Positions 31,552 through 39,059 of a stretch of 64,000 nucleotides of DNA are shown here, one piece after another. The position numbers and the translations under genes were made by a program. The stretch's first letter is position 1; every line of letters starts with the position of its first letter. The DNA is from Pelagibacterium montanilacus (GTDB lineage Bacteria; Pseudomonadota; Alphaproteobacteria; Rhizobiales; Devosiaceae). The notes below the pieces were generated by a model. The model had not been told where the DNA came from. It saw only the letters and a list, made by a program, of their open reading frames with translations, and did no database searches. The stretch is from contig NZ_RZMX01000059.1 of NCBI RefSeq assembly GCF_003992665.1, positions 248,001 to 312,000 on the forward strand. Direction: 5' to 3'.

Positions 31552-31575
31552 CGGGTGGCTGGTGGGGCCGCGGTC

Positions 31576-31641
31576 CACCCCTCACCCCCGACCCCTCTCC
31601 CTCAAGGGGAGAGGGGGGCTCGTGGGCCAGCGGCGGTGTCC
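31576..31641. repeat. CCCCTCACCCCC-type repeat inside the GTA cluster
   Basis: Nearly the same 65-base unit as 19281-19345, including the hairpin (CCCCTCTCC with GGAGAGGGG) and the tail GCTCGTGGGCCAGCGG. It starts about 25 bases after the portal gene's stop codon. Confidence 0.75.
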
Positions 31642-31679
31642 AGGCTCAAGCCTGACCTCTCCCGGGGCGGGGAAACGTT

Positions 31680-31832
31680 CTAAAGTTCTTTGCAACGCTG
31701 GCATTTGGGCAGTCCACCGGTGCCCGCTACCCGGTTTCTGCTCTCGATGTTGTTTCCTTCCGTGCAAGCGTTGTTGTCGTGATGAACTTTGGTCCCGGGA
31801 AGCCGGGAACGAAACGGGTTCACTTTCGCCAT
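31680..31832 (-). CDS. Small Cys-containing protein inserted in the GTA cluster (opposite strand)
   Basis: 50 residues from ATG 31832 (minus strand), with a strong CAGGAG ribosome site at correct spacing. It has a compact, probably zinc-binding pattern: HHDNNACTEGNNIE, then GTGGLPKCQRC. It looks like a small family of short stand-alone proteins I have seen elsewhere, but I cannot name it. The base composition of 31680-31930 is clearly more AT-rich than the GTA genes, and it runs against them. I read it as an inserted cargo (moron-like) gene between the portal and the next GTA genes. Confidence 0.7.
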   Translation of the reverse strand: MAKVNPFRSRLPGTKVHHDNNACTEGNNIESRNRVAGTGGLPKCQRCKEL

Positions 31833-31926
31833 CGCGAATCTCCTGACGCTGCGTCTGTGCAGCTCACCAAGTCTAGAAGAACCGAGCAGAGTTCGAACTT
31901 CGGACCATTCCGTAGGCAATCGTCAC

Positions 31927-32121
31927 ATGAATGAAATCACTCATGCCGTGCTCGAGCGCGGGGATCTGGCTCATCTGGCGCTGTTTCTCTGGGCGGGGGC
32001 GGCGAGTTGGGGGTGCCTGGTGCTGTTGCGCGAGCTGGGGGCGGCGAACCGGCGGTTCAATGCTTTCGTGACCGAGATCGCGCACCTCAACAGGCTGTTC
32101 AGCAACAGGGACAGATCATGA
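31927..32121 (+). CDS. Small membrane protein of the GTA cluster (position of g3.5)
   Basis: 64 residues with one membrane segment (about 13-35, LAHLALFLWAGAASWGCLVLL) and a charged C-terminal helix. It sits between the portal and protease genes, where R. capsulatus has g3.5, but I cannot show homology. Its stop codon overlaps the next start (ATGA). The ribosome site is weak (TAGGCA). Confidence 0.5.
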   Translation: MNEITHAVLERGDLAHLALFLWAGAASWGCLVLLRELGAANRRFNAFVTEIAHLNRLFSNRDRS

Positions 32122-32261
32122 GCAAAAAGCAGAGCCAGGGCGCCAAACCCGACGCGCGGGCGACGCGGGTGTTCCGGCAGTTCGCCTGGAACCTTGCGGG
32201 CACGCTGGCCGCCCGGCCGGGCAAATCGGGAGCCGCGAGCGAACGGCAGGGCCGCAAATGA
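32118..32261 (+). CDS. Small basic protein of the GTA cluster
   Basis: 47 residues, strongly basic and polar (MSKKQSQGAKPDARATRVFRQF). It overlaps the genes on both sides by ATGA, so translation is coupled through it. That arrangement supports it being real despite the short length. No family is recognised. Confidence 0.55.
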   Translation: MSKKQSQGAKPDARATRVFRQFAWNLAGTLAARPGKSGAASERQGRK

Positions 32262-32764
32262 GCGTCGTGATCGACGCCGATGGGCGGTTTTCCGGCTACG
32301 CCTCGATTTTCGGGCGGCGCGACCAGGGCGGGGACATCGTGATGCCAGGGGCCTTTGCCGCTTCGCTCGCCCTGCGCGGGCCGGCGCGCATCCGGCTGTT
32401 GTTCCAGCACGACCCCAAGGAGCCGGTGGGCGTCTGGGAAGAGGCGGTCGAGGACGCGACGGGCCTGAAGGTGGCCGGTCGGCTGCTCGAGGGCGTGCCA
32501 CGGGCAGCGAGCCTGCGGCACCTGATCGCCCAGGGCGGGCTGGACGGGCTTTCGATCGGGTTCCGTGCCGTGCGCGCCACCCGGGAACAGAGATCGGGCA
32601 CCCGCCGGCTGTGGGCGCTCGATCTGTGGGAAATCTCCATCGTCACCTTCCCGATGATGGATGCGGCGCGGATCGGCGCCGCACCGGGCGGCGACGCCGC
32701 CCGACTGGCCGCAACGCTTGGCGCGGCGGCGCGACTGATGAGAACCAAAAAGGATGGACAATGA
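32258..32764 (+). CDS. GTA prohead protease (gp4)
   Basis: 168 residues, HK97 family prohead protease (peptidase U35/S78 fold). The catalytic His is in LLFQHDP and the Ser in GGLDGLSIGF; the end DLWEISIVTFPM is typical. It trims the N-terminal part of the capsid protein during head assembly and then itself. It has ATGA overlaps with both neighbours. Confidence 0.92.
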   Translation: MSVVIDADGRFSGYASIFGRRDQGGDIVMPGAFAASLALRGPARIRLLFQHDPKEPVGVWEEAVEDATGLKVAGRLLEGVPRAASLRHLIAQGGLDGLSIGFRAVRATREQRSGTRRLWALDLWEISIVTFPMMDAARIGAAPGGDAARLAATLGAAARLMRTKKDGQ

Positions 32765-34002
32765 CCGTATCCGATGCTCCGCGCCTTGAGAACAAGGCCG
32801 CTTCTGTGCCCGCCAATGGCGATGTGGCTGCCCTGTTCGGCGAGTTCATGTCGGCGTTCGAGGAGTTCAAATCGACCAATGACGCCCGGCTGGGCGAACT
32901 GGAAAAACGCGGGGGCGCCGACACCCTGATCGAGGACAAGCTCGAGCGCCTCAACACCATCCTCGACGGGCACAAGGCGGCGCTCGACAAGGCCGCGATC
33001 GAGCGGGCCCGGCCGTCGCTCGAAGGCGGACGCGCCCATTCGGGTGACGAATACAAGGAAGCGTTCTCGGCCTACGTCAAGCACGGCGAGGAAAAGGCGC
33101 TGCGGGCCGGATCGGGCGAGGAGGGCGGCTATCTGGTGCCCGCCGAAACCGAGACGGAACTGTCGCGGCTGCTGACGGCGGTCTCGCCGATGCGGGCGAT
33201 CTGCGGGGTGCGGCAGGTGTCGTCCTCGGTCTACAAAAAGCCCATCACGGTGAGCGGGCCCCAGACCGGCTGGGTGGGCGAATCCGCCGCGCGCAGCCAG
33301 ACCAATGCCCAGACGCTCGACGAGCTCAATTTCCCGACCACCGAACTCTACGCCATGCCGGCGGCGACCCAGATGTTTCTCGACGATGCGGTGGTCGATG
33401 TGGGCCAGTGGATCGCCGAGGAGGTGAACGCGGCCTTTGCCGAGCAGGAGACGGCGGCGTTCATCACCGGTGACGGAAACAACAAGCCGCGGGGCTTTCT
33501 ATCTGCGACCACTGTCGCTGAGGCGGAGTGGGCCTGGGAGAGCCTGGGGTTTGTCGCGACCGGCGTCGATGGGGCGTTCCCCGGCGGGTCCGCGCCGGCC
33601 GACGCCTCGGACGTGCTGGTCGACCTGGTCTATGCGCTCAAGGCCGGCTATCGCCAGAACGCCACCTGGATGATGAACCGGCGCACGCAAGCGGCGATCC
33701 GCAAGCTCAAGGACGCGGACGGCAATTATCTCTGGCAGCCGGCGGCTACCCCGGACGGGCGGGCCCGGCTGATGGGCTTCCCGCTGGTGGAAGCCGAGGA
33801 CATGCACGACATCGCCACCGACGCAACGCCCATCGCCTTCGGGGACTTCCGGCGCGGGTATCTGATCGTCGACCGGCAGGGGGTGAACGTGTTGCGCGAT
33901 CCCTATTCGGCCAAGCCCTATGTGCTGTTCTACACCACCAAGCGCGTGGGCGGCGGGATTGCCGACTATGATGCGATCAAGCTGCTGAAGTTCTCCGAGT
34001 AG
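32761..34002 (+). CDS. GTA major capsid protein (gp5)
   Basis: 413 residues, HK97 fold. Residues about 1-110 form the charged coiled-coil delta domain that the protease should remove. The mature shell protein starts near GSGEEGGYLVPAE and contains TGWVGESAARSQT, ELYAMPAATQMFLDDA and GDGNNKPRGFL. Hundreds of copies build the head. A GCGGACC/GGTCCGC pair (34012-34018 and 34041-34047) follows the stop and could hold back transcription into the next genes. Confidence 0.93.
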   Translation: MTVSDAPRLENKAASVPANGDVAALFGEFMSAFEEFKSTNDARLGELEKRGGADTLIEDKLERLNTILDGHKAALDKAAIERARPSLEGGRAHSGDEYKEAFSAYVKHGEEKALRAGSGEEGGYLVPAETETELSRLLTAVSPMRAICGVRQVSSSVYKKPITVSGPQTGWVGESAARSQTNAQTLDELNFPTTELYAMPAATQMFLDDAVVDVGQWIAEEVNAAFAEQETAAFITGDGNNKPRGFLSATTVAEAEWAWESLGFVATGVDGAFPGGSAPADASDVLVDLVYALKAGYRQNATWMMNRRTQAAIRKLKDADGNYLWQPAATPDGRARLMGFPLVEAEDMHDIATDATPIAFGDFRRGYLIVDRQGVNVLRDPYSAKPYVLFYTTKRVGGGIADYDAIKLLKFSE

Positions 34003-34212
34003 ATGAGGGCCGCGGACCAGGCGCGGCTTGGGGACCATCCGGTCCGCAAAGCCCTGGTTGCGGCAGAGGACCCCTCATCCGACCGCTTCGCGGCCACCTG
34101 CTCCCGCAAGGGGGGAAGGCAAGTGCCCCAGCGCTGAACTGCGGAGCGGAAGACGCCTCATCGGGCCTACGCTTTCACGGCGAACCACAAGAACCACCAA
34201 CAGAGACGAACC
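34003..34212. other. Gap between capsid and connector genes, with repeat
   Basis: 210 bases with no gene. It holds the hairpin at 34012-34047 and a diverged repeat at 34070-34140 (CCCCTCATCCGACCG, then AAGGGGGGAAGG and TGAACTGCGGAGCG). The last segment is also found just after the repeat at 19345. A ribosome site for gp6 follows. Confidence 0.55.
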
Positions 34213-34791
34213 ATGACATCTTATCTGCTCGCCGGACCGGACGAGGAGCCGATTGCGCTCGTCCGGGCAAAGGCCTGGCTGCGCGTCGAGGACGACGCCG
34301 AGGACGGGCTGATCGAAGCGCTGATTACGGCAGCGCGCATTCATATCGAGGGCATCACCGGCCGCGCGCTGCTGGCCCAGTCCTGGCGCGTGGTGCTCGA
34401 CGCCTGGCCCGGGGACGGGGAGGTGCGGCTGCCGGTCGGCCCGGTGATCGCGATCACAGAGGTGCGAACCCATGACGGAGAAGGCACGCCCGAGGAGATC
34501 GACACCGAAGGGTTCAGCTTCGACGCCGGGGCGGTGCCGGCGCGGCTTCTCGTGCCCGCCCAGGTGCAGGGCGCGGGCGGGGTGCGGGCGCGCATGGGCA
34601 TCGAGATCGACTATGTCGCCGGGCTGGCCACCGAGCCTGCCGAGGTGCCGGGCGATCTCATCCAGGCGCTGCTGGTGCTGGTGGGATACTGGTACGAGAA
34701 CCGCGACGCAGTGATCGTCGCCGGGGCCGGAGCGGTGGTGCCCGCGGGGTTCGACCGGCTGGTCTCGCGCTACCGGAGGATGGGGCTGTGA
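34213..34791 (+). CDS. GTA head-tail connector, gp6-like
   Basis: 192 residues. It has the helical start typical of HK97 gp6-type adaptors (IALVRAKAWLRVEDDAEDGLIEALITAARIHIEGITGR). A beta-rich middle follows, and then a C-terminal helical part (DLIQALLVLVGYWYENRDAV). It forms the ring below the portal. The next gene starts at an overlapping GTGA. Confidence 0.85.
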   Translation: MTSYLLAGPDEEPIALVRAKAWLRVEDDAEDGLIEALITAARIHIEGITGRALLAQSWRVVLDAWPGDGEVRLPVGPVIAITEVRTHDGEGTPEEIDTEGFSFDAGAVPARLLVPAQVQGAGGVRARMGIEIDYVAGLATEPAEVPGDLIQALLVLVGYWYENRDAVIVAGAGAVVPAGFDRLVSRYRRMGL

Positions 34792-35129
34792 GGGGTGCGA
34801 CACCGCCCATCGGCACGCTGCGCGACCGCGTGCAGCTTCAGAGCCGACAGACGAGCTCCACAGACGATGGTGGGCACGAGGCGATTTTCGTGCCGCTGGG
34901 CAGTGTGTGGGCGCGCGTGCGCTCGCGGGCGGGGCGATTTGCCGAGGAGAGCGACGGGCGCACCGGGCGTGCGACCCATGAGGTGACCCTGAGGTTCAGA
35001 AAGGACATCGGGCCGGGCGACCGCATCGTCTATCGCGGGCGGGCGCTCGAGATCGCCTCTGTCGAGGACATCAACGGACGCCGGGCCTATCTCGCCTGCC
35101 AGTGCGTCGAAAGCGCGATGGTGGGCTGA
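34788..35129 (+). CDS. GTA head-tail adaptor (head closure), gp7
   Basis: 113 residues from GTG 34788. Small beta-barrel protein of the phage head-tail joining family (SPP1 gp16-like): GTLRDRVQLQSRQTS at the start, WARVRSRAGRFAEES, and RFRKDIGPGDRIVYRGRALEI. It closes the head after DNA filling. Confidence 0.85.
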   Translation: MRGATPPIGTLRDRVQLQSRQTSSTDDGGHEAIFVPLGSVWARVRSRAGRFAEESDGRTGRATHEVTLRFRKDIGPGDRIVYRGRALEIASVEDINGRRAYLACQCVESAMVG

Positions 35130-35130
35130 G

Positions 35131-35541
35131 ATGGACCCCGCTTCCGACATCCAGACCGCTCTGGTCACGGCCTGGCGCGCGGACGCGCCGCTGGCCCTGC
35201 TGGTGGGTGAGGGCGCGATCTTCGATGCGCCGCCCAAAGGGGCAAAGCCGCCCTATGTGACGATCCTGCGCCATGACACGGCTCCGCGCGACGGCGACGA
35301 GACCCCCGGGCTCGAACATCGGCTGACGGTCCATTGCTGGAGCGCCGAGCCGAGCCGGCGGGCGGCGCTCGAGATCGCCTATCGCATCGAGCAGATCGCG
35401 ACCGCCGGCGCCCTTGCGCCTGCGCACACCCGGCTGACGCTGCGCCGGCACGTGCGGACCGACACGACCATCGACCTGGCCACGGGCCGGGCCCGCGCCG
35501 CGGTGCAACTGCGGCTTTTCTCCGAACCGAGCGAGGAGTGA
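35131..35541 (+). CDS. GTA tail terminator, DUF3168 family (gp8)
   Basis: 136 residues. The DUF3168 pattern is DIQTALVTAWRADAPLALLVG, then YVTILRHDTAPRDGD and a C-terminal strand set (RARAAVQLRLFSEPS). It caps the tail tube and joins it to the head. It starts one base after the gp7 gene ends. Confidence 0.85.
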   Translation: MDPASDIQTALVTAWRADAPLALLVGEGAIFDAPPKGAKPPYVTILRHDTAPRDGDETPGLEHRLTVHCWSAEPSRRAALEIAYRIEQIATAGALAPAHTRLTLRRHVRTDTTIDLATGRARAAVQLRLFSEPSEE

Positions 35542-35545
35542 CCCG

Positions 35546-35959
35546 ATGACGGCCCAGAGCGGCAAGGACATGCTTTTGAAGCTCGATCCGGCGGGATCGG
35601 GGGAGTTTCTGACCGTGGCGGGGATGCGCACCAAGTCCCTCGCCTTCAACGCCGCAAGCGTGGACACCACCGATGCGGAAAGCGCCGGGCGCTGGCGCGA
35701 GCTGTTGTCGGGCGGCGGAATCCGGCGCGCATCGGTTTCGGGCTCGGGGATCTTCAAGGACCGGCAGTCGGACGCCGAAATCCGGGCGCTGTTCTTTGCA
35801 GGGACGATCAGGCGCTGGCAGCTCATCCTGCCCGATTTCGGCGTAGTCGAGGGACCGTTCCAGGTCGTGGCGCTCGAGTTCGCCGGCGATCATTCGGGCG
35901 AGGTGACGTTCGAGCTGGCGCTCGAGAGCGCCGGCGAGCTGACCTTTGCCGCGGACTGA
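35546..35959 (+). CDS. GTA major tail (tube) protein, TP901-1 family (gp9)
   Basis: 137 residues. It has GKDMLLKLDPAG at the start, the typical MRTKSLAFNAASVDTTDAES segment and GIFKDRQSDAEIRALF. It polymerises into the tail tube. It starts 4 bases after gp8. Confidence 0.9.
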   Translation: MTAQSGKDMLLKLDPAGSGEFLTVAGMRTKSLAFNAASVDTTDAESAGRWRELLSGGGIRRASVSGSGIFKDRQSDAEIRALFFAGTIRRWQLILPDFGVVEGPFQVVALEFAGDHSGEVTFELALESAGELTFAAD

Positions 35960-36002
35960 ACCCTATTTGGCGCTTTTTCACTGGCGCACTGGAGACACAG
36001 AC

Positions 36003-36329
36003 ATGGCCAACCCCAAAAGGGGCGAAATCGACGCCGTGATCGGCGGCGAGACGATGACCCTATGCCTTACCCTCGGCGCCCTGGCCGAGCTCGAGGCGCG
36101 GCTGCAGGCAGGAGACCTCAACGGCCTCGTCGAGCGGTTCGCCGAGGGCCGGATCTCCGCCCGCGACCTCACATCGATCCTGGGCGCCGGCCTGCGCGGG
36201 GCCGGGCACGCGATCACCGACGACGATCTGGCCCGGCTCGCGATCGAAGACGGGCTCAAGGGGGCTGCCGAGATCGCCGCGCGGCTCTTGCGCGCGACCT
36301 TCGGGGGCGCGGAGGGAGGCCCCTCATGA
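36003..36329 (+). CDS. GTA gp10 family protein
   Basis: 108 residues from ATG 36003. It matches the GTA-gp10 / tail-chaperone-like pattern: ANPKRGEIDAVIGGE, LTLGALAELEARLQ and the late ARLLRATFGG. In the cluster it sits between tube and tape-measure genes, where tail assembly chaperones are coded. The next gene overlaps by ATGA. Confidence 0.85.
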   Translation: MANPKRGEIDAVIGGETMTLCLTLGALAELEARLQAGDLNGLVERFAEGRISARDLTSILGAGLRGAGHAITDDDLARLAIEDGLKGAAEIAARLLRATFGGAEGGPS

Positions 36330-36526
36330 CCGGCTTTCCCTGGTCCGATGCCATGGGGTTCGGGCTCGGCATCCTGCGGCTGAGCCCGGCCCAGTTCTGG
36401 GCGATGACCCCGCGCGAGCTGGCCGCCGCCCATGCCGGGCTCTCCGGACGCGCCGGGACTGGAGCGCTGAACAGGGCAGGGCTGGAAAAGCTGATGGCAA
36501 GCCATCCTGACAGGGGGATCAGATGA
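36326..36526 (+). CDS. rcc01693-like tail assembly protein (gp10.1)
   Basis: 66 residues from ATG 36326. It has the short conserved form FGLGILRLSPAQFWAMTPRELAAA seen in GTA gp10.1 proteins. It overlaps gp10 and the tape measure gene by 4 bases each. Confidence 0.8.
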   Translation: MTGFPWSDAMGFGLGILRLSPAQFWAMTPRELAAAHAGLSGRAGTGALNRAGLEKLMASHPDRGIR

Positions 36527-37074
36527 GCGAGATTTTCGGAGAGGCGTTCGAGCGCGAGCTGGGCGACGCCACCATCGAGCTCGAACGCATACGCGATCTG
36601 GGCAATTCGGTGGGATCGACGCTGACCCGCTCGCTGCGCGGGGCCATGATGGAAGGCCGTTCGTTGCGGGGGCTCCTGGCCGATATCGGCCGGTCGTTCG
36701 CCGACATCGCGCTCAAGGCGGCGCTGCGGCCGCTCGGGCAGATGGTGGGCGGTTCCATCGAGAGCCTGTTTGCCGCGTTCAATCCGGCGCTCGGGCCGGT
36801 CCAGCCCTTCGCCAAGGGCGGGGTAATCTCGACGCCAAGCTATTTCCCCATGCCGGGGCGTTGGGGGCTGGCGGGGGAAGCCGGGCCCGAGGCGATCATG
36901 CCGCTGCGGCGCGGACCGGACGGGCGGCTCGGGGTGGCCGCAGGCACGGGCGGGCAGGCGGTCAACGTCACCTTCAACGTGGCGGCGCAGGACGCGCGCA
37001 GTTTCGTTGCCGCGGAAGCGGAAGTCTCGGCGATGCTGGCCCGGGCCGTGCGCCGGGGCGGACGGGGGACCTGA
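36523..37074 (+). CDS. GTA tail tape measure protein (gp11)
   Basis: 183 residues, very short for a tape measure, so the tail should be short, as in known GTAs. The N-terminal helices (EIFGEAFERELGDATIELERIRDL) are followed by a segment that sets the tail length. The signature FAKGGVISTPSYFPMP and GLAGEAGPEAIMPLRRGPDG comes at about 97-135. A DNA-exit channel role is known from GTA gp11. Confidence 0.88.
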   Translation: MSEIFGEAFERELGDATIELERIRDLGNSVGSTLTRSLRGAMMEGRSLRGLLADIGRSFADIALKAALRPLGQMVGGSIESLFAAFNPALGPVQPFAKGGVISTPSYFPMPGRWGLAGEAGPEAIMPLRRGPDGRLGVAAGTGGQAVNVTFNVAAQDARSFVAAEAEVSAMLARAVRRGGRGT

Positions 37075-37076
37075 TC

Positions 37077-37709
37077 ATGGGATTTCATCCGGTCCGCTTT
37101 CCCCTCGACATCGCGCTGGGCGCGCGCGGCGGCCCCCAGCGGCTGACCGATGTGGTGACGCTCGGTTCGGGCCACGAGGAGCGCAACAGCCGCTGGGCCC
37201 ATTCCCGGCGGCGCTACAACGCGGGATATGGCGTCAAGTCGCGGGTCGACATGCTGGCGGTGCTGGCATTTTTCGAGGAGCGGCGCGGGCGGTTCCACTC
37301 GTTTTTGTGGCGCGACGGGCTCGACTTCTCGTCCCACCCCCTGGGGGGAGAGCCGGGTCCGGGGGATCAACTGCTGGGCACGGGGGACGGGACCAATCGC
37401 GATTTCCCGCTCACCAAGCGCTACGGGGCCGGGTTCGATCCCTATCTGCGCCCGATCACCAAGCCCGTGGCCGCGAGCGTCGTGGTGGCGGTGGACGGGG
37501 TGACGCTGGCGCCGGGGGCGTTCACGGTCGATGCGCTATCGGGGATCGTGACGCTCGATGAGCCGCCCGGGGTCGGGGCTGCGGTGACGGCGGGCTTTCT
37601 CTTTGATGTTCCGGTGCGTTTCGACACCGACCGGCTCGATATCGAGCTTTCGGGTTTCGATGCGGCGGTCGTGCCCGACATTCCGCTTGTGGAGGTGCTG
37701 GACCAATGA
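37077..37709 (+). CDS. GTA gp12, TIGR02217/DUF2460 distal tail protein
   Basis: 210 residues from ATG 37077. DUF2460 features are FHPVRFPLDIALGARGGP, GHEERNSRWAHSRRRY, FFEERRGRFHSFLWRDGLDF and the closing DTDRLDIELSGFDAA. It forms the ring at the end of the tail tube. It overlaps gp13 by ATGA. Confidence 0.9.
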   Translation: MGFHPVRFPLDIALGARGGPQRLTDVVTLGSGHEERNSRWAHSRRRYNAGYGVKSRVDMLAVLAFFEERRGRFHSFLWRDGLDFSSHPLGGEPGPGDQLLGTGDGTNRDFPLTKRYGAGFDPYLRPITKPVAASVVVAVDGVTLAPGAFTVDALSGIVTLDEPPGVGAAVTAGFLFDVPVRFDTDRLDIELSGFDAAVVPDIPLVEVLDQ

Positions 37710-38584
37710 GGCAGTTTTCCGAAGGCTTTGCGACCCATATCGCAAGCGGGGCAACGACCCTGTGCTGGTGCTGGCGGATCACGCGGGCGGATGGCGTGGT
37801 GCTCGGGTTCACCGACCACGACCTTGCACTGGCGTTCGAGGGGGAGGTGTTTGCGCCCGCCCATGGGCTCGATGGCAGCGAGACGGTCGAGCGGACCGGG
37901 GCGCAGGTGCAGACCAGCGAGGTGATGGGGGTGCTCCATGCCGAGTCGATCACCGAGAACGATATCGTTCTGGGCCGGTATGACGGCGCGCGGGTGGAAA
38001 GCTGGCGGGTGAACTGGCGGCAGGTGGACGAGCGCGCGCTGATCGGGGTCGACACCATCGGCGAGATCGTGCGCGAGGACGGGGTCTTTCGCGCCGAATT
38101 GCGCTCGGGCCAGCACGCGCTCAACCGGCGCAAGGGGCGACTCTATCATCATCTGTGCGATGCGCGGCTGGGCGACGGGCGGTGTGGCATCGATCTCTCG
38201 GCGCCGGCCTGGACGGCGGAGGCGAGTGTGGTGGCGGTCACCGATCCGTTCACGGCAGAGGTGGCCGGTCTGGAAGAATTTGACGATGGCTGGTTCGCTC
38301 TGGGCCATGTGCGCTGGGCCGGTGGAAGGCGCGACGGGATCGAGGACGGGGTGCTGCGCCACGCGGGCGCGACGCTCGGGTTCTCGCGCCCCGTGGGCGA
38401 ATGGCTGGTCCCGGGCGACGGGCTGGAGGTCTTTGCCGGCTGCGACAAGCAGTTCGCGACCTGCCGCACCAAATTCGGCAATGGCGTCAACTTCCAGGGC
38501 TTTCCGCACATTCCGGGCAATGACTTCATCCTGCGCTATCCCACCGACAGCGACCGGCTCGATGGCGGGGTGCTGGTGCGATGA
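37706..38584 (+). CDS. GTA gp13, DUF2163 tail hub protein
   Basis: 292 residues. It has the typical LCWCWRITRADGVVLGFTDHDLAL start, LDGSETVERTG, and a late Cys-rich part (CDKQFATCRTKFGN, then NFQGFPHIPGND). In the R. capsulatus GTA this hub protein binds an iron-sulfur cluster through such cysteines. The motif GDGRCGIDL is also present. Confidence 0.9.
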   Translation: MRQFSEGFATHIASGATTLCWCWRITRADGVVLGFTDHDLALAFEGEVFAPAHGLDGSETVERTGAQVQTSEVMGVLHAESITENDIVLGRYDGARVESWRVNWRQVDERALIGVDTIGEIVREDGVFRAELRSGQHALNRRKGRLYHHLCDARLGDGRCGIDLSAPAWTAEASVVAVTDPFTAEVAGLEEFDDGWFALGHVRWAGGRRDGIEDGVLRHAGATLGFSRPVGEWLVPGDGLEVFAGCDKQFATCRTKFGNGVNFQGFPHIPGNDFILRYPTDSDRLDGGVLVR

Positions 38585-39009
38585 CGGGGGCAGCAGATGT
38601 GGCCGGGCTGGCGAAGGGCTGGATCGGCACGCCCTACCGACATCAGGGGGCTGCCCGGGGGGCGGGCTGCGATTGCCTGGGGCTGGTGCGCGGCATCTGG
38701 CGCGATCTTTACGGCCGGGAGGCCGAGCCGATCCCGCCCTACAGTCCGGACTGGCGCCGGGGCGATGAGGGCATATCGCTCGAGGCGGCGGCGTTCCGGC
38801 ATCTCCAGCCCGTCGAAGGCGGTCCCGAGGCGGGGCATGTGGTGCTGTTCCGGCTCTCGCGCCGGCTCGACGTGCGCCATTGCGGGGTGATGAGCGGGCA
38901 GGACGTTTTCGTCCATGCCCAGGAGCAGGTGGGGGTGGTGCAGGCGCGGCTGGACGCGCGCTGGCGAGCGCGGCTGGCCGGCGTCTTCGCGTTTCCACCG
39001 CGCCGCTGA
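38581..39009 (+). CDS. GTA NlpC/P60 cell-wall peptidase (gp14)
   Basis: 142 residues. NlpC/P60 fold with the catalytic Cys in RGAGCDCLGLVRG and the catalytic His region VRHCGVMSG. It should cut cell-wall peptides of the recipient cell to let DNA pass. It overlaps gp13 by ATGA; the gap to gp15 is 50 bases. Confidence 0.9.
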   Translation: MTGAADVAGLAKGWIGTPYRHQGAARGAGCDCLGLVRGIWRDLYGREAEPIPPYSPDWRRGDEGISLEAAAFRHLQPVEGGPEAGHVVLFRLSRRLDVRHCGVMSGQDVFVHAQEQVGVVQARLDARWRARLAGVFAFPPRR

Positions 39010-39059
39010 GAGCCTGCTGAATCGGCGCGCATGCGTCGGCAATCCGAGAGAGAGAAGTC

